Translations under genes and position numbers: made by a program
Shown: positions 14,956 through 23,823 of the stretch, piece after piece
Position numbering within the stretch: position 1 is the first letter of the stretch
Layout: each line of letters opens with the position of its first letter
Notes under the pieces: model-generated
What the model saw: the letters and a program-made list of their open reading frames with translations, nothing else
Databases searched by the model: none
What the model was told of the DNA's origin: nothing
DNA from: CAYONP01 sp964405335
Lineage (GTDB): Bacteria; Armatimonadota; UBA10988
Length of the DNA stretch: 36,330 nt
Assembly: GCA_964405335.1 (NCBI GenBank)
Contig: CAYONP010000060.1
Coordinates: forward strand, 1-36,330
Direction: 5' to 3'

Positions 14956-15741
14956 ATGGATACCATCCGCCTGCACGGCTCGGCACCCTATCGCGTGGTC
15001 GTCGCTCACGGCGGGCCGGGCGCGGCCGGTTCGGCGGCGCCGCTGTGCCGCGGCCTGGCCTGCTTCGCCGGGGTGCTCGAGGCGCTGCAGTCGGCCGATT
15101 CGGTGGCCGGCCAGGTGGCCGAGCTGGCGGAGCAGATCGGCCGGGCCGCACCGCCGGTGACGCTGATCGGGCACTCGTGGGGCGCGATGCTCGGGCTGCT
15201 GACCGCGGCGGCGCGGCCGGAGCTGGTGGCCCGGCTGGTGATGGTCGCCAGCGGTCCGCTCGAGGCCTCGTACGCCGCGCAGATCACGCCGCGCCGGCTG
15301 GCCAATCTGCCCGAGCCGGAGCGCAGCGAGCTGGCGGCCCTCATGGGGTCGTTCGAGCAAACCGCCGACCCCGACGCGGCCCTGGCGCGGCTGGGCGAGC
15401 TGTGCGGCCGGGCCGACGCCTACGAGCCGATCCCGGTCGACGACACCGGATGTGAGGTGGACGGCGTGCTGTTTCAGAAGATCTGGAGCGAGGCGGCGGC
15501 GCTGCGCGAGGCCGGTGGGATCATCGCCGCGGCGCGCGAGTTACGTTGCCCGGTGACGGTGATCCACGGCGACCACGACTGCCACCCCGGCGCGGGGGTG
15601 ATCGAGCCACTGCGCGCGGCCGGCGCGACAGCCGAGCTGGTGCTGCTCGAGCGCTGCGGCCACGAGCCATGGGCCGAGCGTTGGGCGCGCGAGCCGTTCT
15701 TCGCCGCGCTGCGCGGGATTGCCGGTGGCGCCGGCCAATGA
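14956..15741 (+). CDS. Alpha/beta-hydrolase (proline-iminopeptidase-like)
   Basis: The 261-residue alpha/beta-hydrolase has the oxyanion segment VVVAHGGPGAAGS (the HGGPG seen in prolyl aminopeptidases and relatives). The nucleophile elbow is LIGHSWGAM, with Ser within G-H-S-W-G. The acid is in VTVIHGDHDCHP and the catalytic His in ERCGHEPWAERW. All triad residues are present, so it should be active; the substrate is unknown. There is no signal peptide, so it is cytoplasmic. I take the ATG at 14956 rather than upstream in-frame codons, because homology-like sequence begins there and a -10 box sits just upstream. It diverges from URO-D 1 and is followed by rpsT, which has its own promoter. Confidence 0.85.
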   Translation: MDTIRLHGSAPYRVVVAHGGPGAAGSAAPLCRGLACFAGVLEALQSADSVAGQVAELAEQIGRAAPPVTLIGHSWGAMLGLLTAAARPELVARLVMVASGPLEASYAAQITPRRLANLPEPERSELAALMGSFEQTADPDAALARLGELCGRADAYEPIPVDDTGCEVDGVLFQKIWSEAAALREAGGIIAAARELRCPVTVIHGDHDCHPGAGVIEPLRAAGATAELVLLERCGHEPWAERWAREPFFAALRGIAGGAGQ

Positions 15742-15754
15742 CCGATGGCCGTCC

Positions 15755-15783
15755 TTGCCCGTTCGCGCCGGCTGTGGTAGATT
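15755..15783 (+). promoter_or_regulatory. Promoter of rpsT
   Basis: TTGCCC (15755-15760) is separated by 17 bp from TAGATT (15778-15783). It gives a 5' leader of about 30 bases to the GTG start at 15820. Confidence 0.7.
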
Positions 15784-15819
15784 CGGCGCCTGTCTAGCAG
15801 GTGTGTGAGGAGAGCGAGC

Positions 15820-16098
15820 GTGCCGAACACGCGGTCGGCGGCGAAGCGGGTGCGCCAGAACGCCAAGCGGCGGGCGCGGAACCTAGCCGCCAAGTCCGAG
15901 ATCAAGACCATCGTCAAGCGCTGCCGCCAGGCGATTGCCGCCGGCGACGGCGACGCGGCACGTGAGCTGGCCCGGCTGGCCGAATCGCGGCTGGACCGCG
16001 CGGCCAAGCGCGGCATCGTGCACAAGAACAACGCCTGCCGGCGAGCCACCCGCCTGCACCGCGCCGTCAGCGCGCTGGCCGAGACCGGCGCCGTCTGA
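15820..16098 (+). CDS. rpsT: 30S ribosomal protein S20
   Basis: The 92-residue basic protein binds 16S rRNA in the small subunit. It starts MPNTRSAAKRVRQNAKRRARN, matching the S20 opening (SAxKRxRQNxKRRxRN), and contains KTIVKRCRQAI and the C-terminal RGIVHKNNACRRATRLHRAV (cf. KGxIHKNxAARxKSRL). The GTG at 15820 is chosen because GAGGAG lies seven bases upstream and the mature S20 sequence begins there; an upstream in-frame GTG would add five residues. It is monocistronic with its own promoter, as usual for rpsT. The stop is 2 bp from the convergent transglutaminase gene. Confidence 0.97.
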   Translation: MPNTRSAAKRVRQNAKRRARNLAAKSEIKTIVKRCRQAIAAGDGDAARELARLAESRLDRAAKRGIVHKNNACRRATRLHRAVSALAETGAV

Positions 16099-16100
16099 GC

Positions 16101-18191
16101 TCAGCGCCGCGCCCGGAACCGATCCCGCGCCGACCAGCGCCGCACCTCGCGTGCGGCCTCGATGCTGGCTTGCACCTCGTCGACCCCAATCGGTCCCAAC
16201 CCATAGCGCTGCCGCTCATAGAGCGCGGTCAGGCGCTCGAACGGCACCAGCCAGGCCGCGCCGCTGCGTTCGCTGCGCAGGCGGTCGTAGTAGGCGCGCG
16301 GCGTCTCGTAGGCCCGCCGCGGCTGCGCCCGCCGGCGCAGCGCCCGGCGCGCGGCGTGGTAGGCCTTGGCCACCTCGCCGCCGGGGTCGGCGCTGAACAT
16401 CGGTCGCCGGCGGTGGACCTGCAGGCTGCCATAGCCAATCAGCCAGGCCGCCAGGCAGAACATCAGCAGGCGCACCGGCCGGATCCGCCGTCCGCCGCCG
16501 CCCGTCGCGGCGCCGCCAACCTGGCCGGTCTCGGGCGTGGCCGTGCCGGGCACGGCCGGGTTGAACGCCAGCCAGCCGTAGCCCTGGAAGTAGAGCTCGG
16601 CCCAGGCATGGGCGTGGCTGGCGCGGATCAGCAGCACGCCGTCGCTCTGCGGCTCGCCACCCGAGTAACCGACGGCGACCCGCGCGGGAATGCCGCTCTG
16701 CCGGGCCAACAGCGCCATCGCGGTGGCGATCAGGTCGCAGGCGCCGCGCTTCTCGGCGAGGAAGAACTCCATCGCGTCGTCGTACTCGTGCTCGGGGATC
16801 GAGACGGCCAGGTCGTAGCGGAACTCCGCCTGCAGGTACTGCTCGATCTGGACCGCCCGGTCATACGGGCCGAGCGTGTCATCGACGATGCGCCGCTCCT
16901 CGACTTCGATCACCCGGCGCGCGGGATAGGGCACCTGAACGTAGTTACCCCAGTCGTCGGCGTCGATATCCTCCACCTCGCGCAGTTCGTCGTAGCCGGC
17001 GATCGGGATGTCACAGACCACCTCGACGGTCGAGTTGGCCGGCAGCCGGACGTCCGGGCTGTTGAACTTGTCGACGTAGACCTGGTCATCGACCGCGCCG
17101 CCGAGGAAGTGGATCTCGGTCACCAGCGGCGGTGCGGCCAGCCGCAGGCCGTTGGCCACGGCGCGGATGCGGGGCTCGATCCGCCGGCGGGCGGCGAGTT
17201 CGGCGGCGTCCTCGGCGTTGGTGCGCAAGACCACTCGGCCGCCGCGGCCGATGCCCTCGGGCACGCTGGCCGGCGCGGTGGTCTGCCACATGCGGGCGAC
17301 ATACCGGTCATAGACCCGCCGCCGCCAGAGCAGGCCTGGCTCGGCGTTGTCGGCGGTGAACATCGGCGATTGGGGCAGGTTCGGGTTGCCCACGCCGAGT
17401 TCCATGCGGTCCTCGAAGGCGGCGAACGAATGCGACACCGCCGACGGCCCGCGGGCATTGGCCGGCACGTGCAGATAAGCCAGCAGCCCGCGCGGCGAGA
17501 CGAGCTGGAGCAGCGCGGCGACGCCGATGGCGAGCACCGCCGTGCCGGCGACGGCGATGCCGGCGACGATGATCTGGTCGCCGACCCAGCGGGCCATGGC
17601 GCTGCCGCTGGTTCGCTCCTGGCGCACCGGGCTGTGGTGGGCCAGGGTCATGTTGCTCAGCATCAGCACGTTGCCGAGCAGGTAGAACAGGAAGGCGACG
17701 CCGAGCTCCGGGTTGACGTTGCTCGAGGCCATCAGGCCGAGCATCGACAGCCCGAGCACCGAGCCGAAGGCGACCAGCCCGTCGCTGACCAGGCCGAAGC
17801 TGTAGAGCGCCATGGCCCACATGAAGCCGCTGCCGATCAGCCACTCGGCCGAGGCGCGGGCGACATCGGGCACCAGCGCCGAGAAGGGCCGCGTGTTGGC
17901 CAGTCCGGGCAGCACAAAGGCGAGCATGAAGGCCGTGCGGACCACCACGCTCGGGCCCAACATGCCGCGCTTGATCGCCGGCCACTGGTCAGTCTGCTCG
18001 TAGCCGCGGAGCCAAAAGCTGACCGCGAAACCGATGCTGGTCAGCACCAGGATGAGCACGTTGAAGGTCGCGTCGCCGATGGTCGAGCCGACCGCCGCCA
18101 GCCACGACGCGGCGGCCAGCCAGCCGCCGACATAAGTCGGCAGGTCGCGCCGGCCGAGGAAATCGTCCCAGCCGCCGGTGCTTGCTCTCAT
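16101..18191 (-). CDS. TgpA-like membrane transglutaminase-fold protein (DUF3488/DUF4129)
   Basis: The 696-residue membrane protein has about six to seven hydrophobic helices in the first 280 residues. An extracytoplasmic transglutaminase-like domain follows: KRGACDLIATAMALLARQSGIPARVAVGYSGG with Cys485, then ASHAHAWAELYF with the catalytic His, then GYGWLAFNPAVPG. In TgpA the last segment normally has the catalytic Asp (FDPT); here it is Asn. A final helix (LLMFCLAAWLIGYG) and a cytoplasmic DUF4129-type tail (TPRAYYDRLRSE) complete the layout. The ATG overlaps the DUF58 stop by 4 bp (ATGA). MoxR-DUF58-TgpA is a well-known recurrent cluster thought to act in envelope processing; the real substrate is unknown. 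The Asn raises doubt about peptidase or transferase activity. Confidence 0.88.
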   Translation of the reverse strand: MRASTGGWDDFLGRRDLPTYVGGWLAAASWLAAVGSTIGDATFNVLILVLTSIGFAVSFWLRGYEQTDQWPAIKRGMLGPSVVVRTAFMLAFVLPGLANTRPFSALVPDVARASAEWLIGSGFMWAMALYSFGLVSDGLVAFGSVLGLSMLGLMASSNVNPELGVAFLFYLLGNVLMLSNMTLAHHSPVRQERTSGSAMARWVGDQIIVAGIAVAGTAVLAIGVAALLQLVSPRGLLAYLHVPANARGPSAVSHSFAAFEDRMELGVGNPNLPQSPMFTADNAEPGLLWRRRVYDRYVARMWQTTAPASVPEGIGRGGRVVLRTNAEDAAELAARRRIEPRIRAVANGLRLAAPPLVTEIHFLGGAVDDQVYVDKFNSPDVRLPANSTVEVVCDIPIAGYDELREVEDIDADDWGNYVQVPYPARRVIEVEERRIVDDTLGPYDRAVQIEQYLQAEFRYDLAVSIPEHEYDDAMEFFLAEKRGACDLIATAMALLARQSGIPARVAVGYSGGEPQSDGVLLIRASHAHAWAELYFQGYGWLAFNPAVPGTATPETGQVGGAATGGGGRRIRPVRLLMFCLAAWLIGYGSLQVHRRRPMFSADPGGEVAKAYHAARRALRRRAQPRRAYETPRAYYDRLRSERSGAAWLVPFERLTALYERQRYGLGPIGVDEVQASIEAAREVRRWSARDRFRARR

Positions 18192-19414
18192 GCCAGGGGC
18201 TCCGCCAGCCCTGCCGCGATGCGCCCCCGCCGCACCCGGAACGGCAGCGCGCCGACCGACTTGACCGCCTGCAACAACCCATCGCCGGTGGCGCCGTTCT
18301 CGATTCCCGGATAGCCTCGCGGATCGAGCCAGGCCAGCGCCACGGGGTGCTGGCGCTGCAGCAATCGCTGCACACTGGCGACCAGTGCGGTGTCGGCCGA
18401 GCCGCTGATGATCAGCACCTCGACCCCGCTCGGCACCTCGTCGAGCGCGCCGGCCAGGGTGCGGGCGAACGGCTCGGGGCAGTCGGCCTCGACCAGCGCC
18501 AGGGCCTCGAAGAACTCGAGCAGCCGGTGCCGCTCGTCGGTCAGCGGCAGGAGCAGCCGCTGCTCGCTCTGGCAGAGCAGCCCGACGGCGTTGCCGCGGT
18601 CCAACTCGTGCTCGACAATCGACGCGGCCAGCGTCACACCGGTCTCGAAGTTGGTCTCCTTGCCCTCGCCCGCCAGGCTGCCCGTGCTGGCGTCGAGAAT
18701 GAGGAACATGTCGAGGCTGGCCGGCTCCTCGAACTCCATCACAATCGGCGTGCCCCGCCGCGCGGTGCTGCGCCAGTGGATGCGCCGCAGCTCGTCACCC
18801 GGACGGTACTCGCGGGTGGCCCGAAAGTCGGTGCCGTCGCTCGACGGACGCCGGCGACGGATCTGCCCGACCAGCGTCGGCGAGTGGAGCGCATGGTCGC
18901 GCAGCGGCACCGTCGCGGGGTAGACCAGCAGCTCGTCGGCCGGGCCGACCTCGCGCGAGGCGGCGAACAGGTCGAAAGTATCGAGCGCCGTGCAACGCAG
19001 GGCCGGCAGTCGATACCGCCCGCGGTGGACGGCGGTCAATGGGTAGCGGTAGATGTGGGTATCGCCCCACAGCATCGGCACCACGCAGCCGGGCGGCTGG
19101 CGCGGGTCGCCGGCCAGGCCGACAGGCAACTGCTCGTCGATGCGCAGCAGGCACTTGGGGAAGAAGCTCTCGAGCTGCAGGCGCAGCTCGACGTCGACCT
19201 TGTCGCCCGGCCAGAGCCGCGCCGGCAGGCGCCGTTCGCCCTTGATGCGCCCCAGCCCGACGGCGGCCAGGAAGTAGCTCACCGCGGGCAGCACCAGCAG
19301 GCAGGCGCAGAAGAAGTAGAGCGCGGGCAGCGAGAAGATCAGCGCCACGGCGTAGATGAAGACCGCGCCGCACATCAGGGTGACAAAGCGAAAGTGCCGC
19401 CGGGTGGCAAGCAT
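18188..19414 (-). CDS. DUF58 domain protein (vWA-like, MoxR partner)
   Basis: The 408-residue product has two N-terminal hydrophobic segments (about 10-50). The DUF58 signature is GTDFRATREYRPGDELRRIHWRSTARRGTPIVMEFEEP, continuing into a von Willebrand A-like fold with a partial metal-site start, MFLILDASTGS. DUF58 proteins are encoded with MoxR ATPases and probably act as their clients or adaptors. The gene abuts the moxR stop without a gap (TAG ATG) and overlaps the transglutaminase gene by 4 bp, so these three are coupled. There is no direct evidence of the target. Confidence 0.92.
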   Translation of the reverse strand: MLATRRHFRFVTLMCGAVFIYAVALIFSLPALYFFCACLLVLPAVSYFLAAVGLGRIKGERRLPARLWPGDKVDVELRLQLESFFPKCLLRIDEQLPVGLAGDPRQPPGCVVPMLWGDTHIYRYPLTAVHRGRYRLPALRCTALDTFDLFAASREVGPADELLVYPATVPLRDHALHSPTLVGQIRRRRPSSDGTDFRATREYRPGDELRRIHWRSTARRGTPIVMEFEEPASLDMFLILDASTGSLAGEGKETNFETGVTLAASIVEHELDRGNAVGLLCQSEQRLLLPLTDERHRLLEFFEALALVEADCPEPFARTLAGALDEVPSGVEVLIISGSADTALVASVQRLLQRQHPVALAWLDPRGYPGIENGATGDGLLQAVKSVGALPFRVRRGRIAAGLAEPLA

Positions 19415-20359
19415 CTACGGTATCCTGACCTCCGTCTCGCGGACCAGGTCCTCGACCACGTCGATGTCGGACAGCCCCTGCCCGCGCGCCTCCGGGCTGA
19501 GGATCAGACGGTGCGAGAGCACCGTCGTCGCGACATCTTGGACCTCATCTTCACGCGGCGCAGGCAGGCCGTGCATCAGCGCCCAGGCCTGGGCCATGCG
19601 CATCAGGCCGAGACTGCCACGTGGGCTGGCGCCCAGCGTGATCCAGCGGTGGTCGCGGGTCGAGGCGACCAGTCGGACGATGTAGTCCTTGACCACGTCG
19701 CCGACCGGCACCTCCCGCACCGCCGCCTGCAGCTCGACCACCTCGCGGCCGTCGACCACCGTCGAGAGCTCGAAGATGGGGTGATCCTGTTGCTGCGCGG
19801 TGAGCATCTCGAGCTCGGTCTCGTGGCTCAGGTAGCCCAACGTGAGGCGGAGCAGGAACCGGTCGAGCTGTGCCTCGGGCAGCGGATAGGTGCCGTGGTA
19901 TTCGATCGGATTCTCGGTCCCGATGACGAAGAACGGCTCGGGCAGCCGGTGCGTCGTGCCGTCGACGGTGACCTGATACTCGTCCATGCACTCGAGCAGG
20001 CTGGCCTGCGCCTTCGGCGTGGCGCGGTTGATCTCGTCGGCCAGCACCACGCTGGCAAACAGCGGACCTGGCTGGAAGCGAAACTCCGACTGCCGCTGAT
20101 CGAAGATGCTCACCCCGGTGATGTCCGACGGCAGCATATCGGGCGTGAACTGGATGCGCGAGAACTTGGCGTTGATCGAGCGGGCCAGCGCGCGCCCCAG
20201 GATCGTCTTGCCGGTGCCCGGCTTGTCTTCGATCAGGATGTGCCCGCGGCAGAGCAGGCCGGCGACGGCCAGCTCGACCTCGCGCCGCTTGCCGAGGATG
20301 ACCTTCTCGACATTGGCCACGAGCGCCTCGGCCCGGGCGCGAAACTGATCCGCCTGCAT
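19415..20359 (-). CDS. moxR: MoxR-family AAA+ ATPase
   Basis: The 314-residue AAA+ chaperone-like ATPase starts VEKVILGKRREVELAVAGLLCRGHILIEDKPGTGKT (Walker A GTGKT). The MoxR-specific RIQFTPDMLPSDITGV follows, then FASVVLADEINRATPKAQASLLECMDEYQVTVDG (Walker B), the sensor FFVIGTENPIEYHGTYPLPEAQLDRFLL, and a C-terminal lid. I choose the ATG at 20359, with GGAGG four bases upstream; a start 13 codons earlier overlaps comEC and lacks a better site. It probably remodels the DUF58 and transglutaminase partners encoded next. The comEC stop lies 25 bp upstream. Confidence 0.94.
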   Translation of the reverse strand: MQADQFRARAEALVANVEKVILGKRREVELAVAGLLCRGHILIEDKPGTGKTILGRALARSINAKFSRIQFTPDMLPSDITGVSIFDQRQSEFRFQPGPLFASVVLADEINRATPKAQASLLECMDEYQVTVDGTTHRLPEPFFVIGTENPIEYHGTYPLPEAQLDRFLLRLTLGYLSHETELEMLTAQQQDHPIFELSTVVDGREVVELQAAVREVPVGDVVKDYIVRLVASTRDHRWITLGASPRGSLGLMRMAQAWALMHGLPAPREDEVQDVATTVLSHRLILSPEARGQGLSDIDVVEDLVRETEVRIP

Positions 20360-20384
20360 GCCGCCTCCTTCGGCGCCCCCGCGC

Positions 20385-22793
20385 TCAGCGCCGGCCATAG
20401 GTCCGCACCGTCAGGGTGCGGCCGTCGGACCGATAGAGCACCATCCCGGACAGGTCGGTCCGATGCGTCACGGTGCCGTGGGCCGCCAGCCGGTCCAACG
20501 TCGCCGCCGCCGGATGGCCGAAGCTGTTGGGGCCCACGCTGATCGCCGCGTAGCGTGGCTTCACCGCCGTGAGGAACGGATCGGATAAGGCATCGCCCGC
20601 GCCCTGGTGCGGGACCTTCAGCACCGTCGCGCCAAGATCGCCCTCAAGACGCAGCAGCAACCGATCGCCCGCCGCCTCCAGATCGGACGTCAACAGGAAG
20701 CTGTGACTCCGATAGACCAGCTTCATTACGATGCTCAGATTGTTCGTGCCCACCGCCATCCCCGCCGGCGGCGTCACCGGCGGCCAGAGCACATAACCCC
20801 GCACACCGCCGCCGAGTTCGAGCACCGCGCCGCGTGCCAGGCGATCAACCGGTACGTCCAGCTCGGACGCGGTCGACCTCAGCCGCCGCACGCCCGCGTC
20901 GCCGTCGGGCAGCTCGGGCAGCAGCAACCGGCGGGTGGGGAAGGCCCGCAGCACCGACGGCAGGCCGCCGATGTGGTCGTCGTCGGCGTGCGTGCCGATC
21001 ACCGCCTCGAGCCGCCGCACGCCGAGCAGCATCAGCGCGGGCACCACCTTCTCGGCGCCGGCGTCGATCACGCGGCCGTCGATCACCTGCCGCGGCCCGC
21101 CGTCGATCAGGTAGCAGCGGCCGTCGGGCGTGCGGACGAAGAGGCTGTCACCCTGGCCGACATCGAGCACGGCCACCGTCAGCGCCGCGCGCGACGCCCG
21201 CCAGGCCGCGCCGCCGACCGCCAACGCGACCAGCGCCGCGGCCGCGACCAGGCGCCTCGGCCGGGTCCACCAGGCGAGCCAGCGCGGCGGCTCGAGCGCG
21301 ACCGCCAGCGCGGCGACGCCGGCGATCCAGGCGGCCAGCAGCGCCGGCGGCACGGCCCACAGCTCGCGGTATCCTCCCGGCACGCGTTCGCAACTCCCGA
21401 CCAAGGCGACGACATTCGTCAGGACCGTGCTGCTCACCTGGTTGAGCCACCAGGCTCCGGCCGACCAGCTCAGGCCGAGCAGGCTGCCGGCGAGCCCAAG
21501 CACGACCAGCACGCCGGCGAGCGGCACGGCGGCCAGGTTGGCCAGCAGGCCGATCAGTGACAGCGCGCGGAAGTGATAGAGCAGCACCGGCGCGACGGCG
21601 AGCTGGGCACCGAGCGTGAACGACAGCGTGCCCGCGGCGAGGGAGCCGATCCGCGGCTGCAGGCGGCGATACAGCGGCACGCCGACGAAGATCAGTCCGG
21701 CGGTGGCGGCGAACGAGAGCTGGAAGCCGACGTCGCCCGACTGCGCCGGCTGGTGCAGCAGCAGCCCGGCGGCGGCCACGGCGAGCGCCGTGCCGGCATC
21801 GGGCTGGCGGCCGAGGACCAGCCCGCCGAGCACCACCACGCCCATCAGCGCGGCACGCAGGATGGACGGCTCGAAGCCGGTGACCAGCGTGTAGAGGCCG
21901 ATCACCACCAGACCGACGACGAACACCAGCGGCCGCGGCAGGGGGCGGCCGAGCAGGAAGACCAATCCGAGCAACAGCGACACCTGCGTGCCCGAGGCGA
22001 CCAGCAGGTGGACCAACCCGGCTCGGCGGAAGGCATCTTCGAGCCGCTCGGCGACCGGCGCCGCGTGGGTGCCGAAGACCAGGCTGTTGAGCAGCCGGGC
22101 ATACTCCTCGGCGGCCGGTCCGGGCATCTGCTCGGCCACCGATTGGCACAGCCGCGAGCGCAGCGACTTGGCCAGCGACGCGACCCATCCGCCCTCGCCG
22201 CGGCGAAGCAGCTCGGGTGGGCCCGTCACCCGAGCCACCGCCGCGATGCCGTGGCCGCGAAGGTAGCGCCGCTCGCTGAACTGCCCCGGCCCGCCGGCGG
22301 TGCGCGGCGGCTCGAGCGTGGCGCTGAACCGGATCCGGTCGCCGGCATCGAGGTAGGCGCGGCCCTGGACGCGGAGCAGCAGTCGGCCGCGCAGCGGGCG
22401 CGGCTCACCGCCGAGCAGGGCGATGGCGCGGACCGAGAGCATCAGCCGCTCGCCGTCGTAGGTCGGCTCGGCCGGCTCATCGACAATCGCTTCGAACTCC
22501 GCCGGGAGGCCGAGCCAGCGGAGCAGCGGCTGGCCCTGCCAGCGCAGGTCGTCGGCCGCGCCGCGCCAGACGCCGAGCGCCAGCGCTGCGGCCAGCGCCG
22601 CGGCGAAGGCGACCCGGCCACTGAACCGGCAGCCGCCGGCGAGCAGCAGCGCGGCGGCCAGCAGGCCGCGGGCCGGCCCGAGCCACTCCGGATGGGCCAG
22701 GCCGAGGCAGCAGCCGGCGGCGCAGGCGAAGCCGATTGGCAGCAGCGGGCGGGCGACCGGCTCGCCGGCCGGGTCAGGCGGGGACGCACTCAT
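20385..22793 (-). CDS. comEC: ComEC/Rec2 DNA-uptake channel
   Basis: The 802-residue inner-membrane protein forms the channel for single-stranded DNA in natural transformation. An N-terminal DUF4131-like part with three short hydrophobic stretches holds an OB-like segment. The competence domain has FRRAGLVHLLVASGTQVSLLLGLVFLL and many transmembrane helices. The C-terminal metallo-beta-lactamase domain begins LTVAVLDVGQGDSLFVRTPDGRCYLIDGG, has the metal motif GTHADDDHIGG, and ends near VLKVPHQGAGDA. All three ComEC parts are present, so the protein looks intact. The start is the ATG at 22793, with GAGG six bases upstream; it overlaps the end of URO-D 2 by 20 bp. Other competence genes are not in the window. 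Confidence 0.93.
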   Translation of the reverse strand: MSASPPDPAGEPVARPLLPIGFACAAGCCLGLAHPEWLGPARGLLAAALLLAGGCRFSGRVAFAAALAAALALGVWRGAADDLRWQGQPLLRWLGLPAEFEAIVDEPAEPTYDGERLMLSVRAIALLGGEPRPLRGRLLLRVQGRAYLDAGDRIRFSATLEPPRTAGGPGQFSERRYLRGHGIAAVARVTGPPELLRRGEGGWVASLAKSLRSRLCQSVAEQMPGPAAEEYARLLNSLVFGTHAAPVAERLEDAFRRAGLVHLLVASGTQVSLLLGLVFLLGRPLPRPLVFVVGLVVIGLYTLVTGFEPSILRAALMGVVVLGGLVLGRQPDAGTALAVAAAGLLLHQPAQSGDVGFQLSFAATAGLIFVGVPLYRRLQPRIGSLAAGTLSFTLGAQLAVAPVLLYHFRALSLIGLLANLAAVPLAGVLVVLGLAGSLLGLSWSAGAWWLNQVSSTVLTNVVALVGSCERVPGGYRELWAVPPALLAAWIAGVAALAVALEPPRWLAWWTRPRRLVAAAALVALAVGGAAWRASRAALTVAVLDVGQGDSLFVRTPDGRCYLIDGGPRQVIDGRVIDAGAEKVVPALMLLGVRRLEAVIGTHADDDHIGGLPSVLRAFPTRRLLLPELPDGDAGVRRLRSTASELDVPVDRLARGAVLELGGGVRGYVLWPPVTPPAGMAVGTNNLSIVMKLVYRSHSFLLTSDLEAAGDRLLLRLEGDLGATVLKVPHQGAGDALSDPFLTAVKPRYAAISVGPNSFGHPAAATLDRLAAHGTVTHRTDLSGMVLYRSDGRTLTVRTYGRR

Positions 22794-23823
22794 CGATCGC
22801 CTCGTGGAAGGCGATGATGTTCTCCCACGGCACCTCGGGCTCGAGCACGTGCGTCGGAGCCAGCACCAGGCCGGGGGCGAACAGCTCAATCGCCTCGCGC
22901 ACGGCGTTCTTCACCTCTCCCGGCGTGCCGAACGGCATCGTGCTCTGCGTGCCGATCACGCCCCAGAAGCAGAGCCGGTCGCGGTACTCATCGCGCAGCC
23001 GGCGCAGGTCCATCGACTCGGGCTGCACCGGGTTGAGCACCGTTACGCCGACCTCGATCAGGTCGTCGATGATGCTGCTCACGTCGCCGTCGGAGTGGTA
23101 CCAGACGGGCAGCTCGGGGTTGATCTCGCGCGCGGCGGCAATCTCTCGGGCGAGCAGCGGCTTGAGCATCTCGCGCCAGAGCCGCGGGGGCATCATCAAC
23201 CGATCCTGCATCCCCACGTCGTCGCCGACGCGGAGCATGTCGACGCCGGCCTCGGCCAGCCGCCGGGCCTTGAAGCAGTTGTCCTCACAGATCCGCTCGA
23301 GCACGTAGCGCGGGATGTCGGGGTCGAGCACCAGGTCGGCCAGCGTCCGCTCGAGCCCGAGGATCTGCCAACCGGTCTCCCAGATGTGGCCGGCAAAACC
23401 CGACACGTGCCAGTCCTGATCGTGCAGCCGCGCCACCTCGGCCTCGAGGTGCTCGTGGCGATAGGTCGGGGTGAAGTCGGGCCAGGGATAGGCCTCGAGC
23501 TCGGCGAGCGTCGTCGCATCGCGGAGCGGGAAGACGTAACCCCAGAAGTGGTGGAAGCCCGCCGGCCGCGTGCCGTGGCCGTACTCCGAACCGACGGTCA
23601 CGCCTTCGAGCCCGGCGAAGTAGCGGCTGAAGTCGGCCAGCTCGCGCGGGCCGCGGAAGCCGACCTGGCGCGTTTCCCAGCCGAAGTGGCGGGCGATGTC
23701 GACTCCGTCGCCGAGCTTGGCCCGGACCATCTCGTGGACCTCGGGCGTGAAGCCCATCTCGCACGGCACGCGATCGACCGGCTGCCGCCGCACCGCCGCG
23801 TTGACTCGCTCGCGCGGGGTCAT
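22774..23823 (-). CDS. URO-D-like protein 2
   Basis: The 349-residue URO-D superfamily protein begins MTPRERVNAAVRRQPVDRVPCEMGF. It shows ARRLAEAGVDMLRVGDDVGMQDRLMMPPRLWREMLKPLL, then PVWYHSDGDVSSIIDDLIEVGVTVLNPVQPESMDL and LCFWGVIGTQSTMPFGTPGEV. As in URO-D 1, the position of the zinc H-x-C motif reads H-S-D-G-D, so it belongs to the large uncharacterised non-methyltransferase branch. It is not a close duplicate of URO-D 1: lengths, N-termini and central regions differ. GGGAG precedes the ATG at 23823. The 20-bp overlap with comEC suggests shared transcription, although the functional link is unclear. Confidence 0.82.
   Translation of the reverse strand: MTPRERVNAAVRRQPVDRVPCEMGFTPEVHEMVRAKLGDGVDIARHFGWETRQVGFRGPRELADFSRYFAGLEGVTVGSEYGHGTRPAGFHHFWGYVFPLRDATTLAELEAYPWPDFTPTYRHEHLEAEVARLHDQDWHVSGFAGHIWETGWQILGLERTLADLVLDPDIPRYVLERICEDNCFKARRLAEAGVDMLRVGDDVGMQDRLMMPPRLWREMLKPLLAREIAAAREINPELPVWYHSDGDVSSIIDDLIEVGVTVLNPVQPESMDLRRLRDEYRDRLCFWGVIGTQSTMPFGTPGEVKNAVREAIELFAPGLVLAPTHVLEPEVPWENIIAFHEAIDECVPA

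Noticed and set aside
16170..20542. Very long plus-strand ORFs opposite the transglutaminase, DUF58 and MoxR genes
   Set aside because: The minus-strand products have full family signatures, and the plus-strand frames are low-complexity shadows.
22794..22889. 32-residue upstream extension of ComEC
   Set aside because: It runs inside the coding end of URO-D 2 and reads as Cys/Arg-rich noise; the ATG at 22793 has a good ribosome site.
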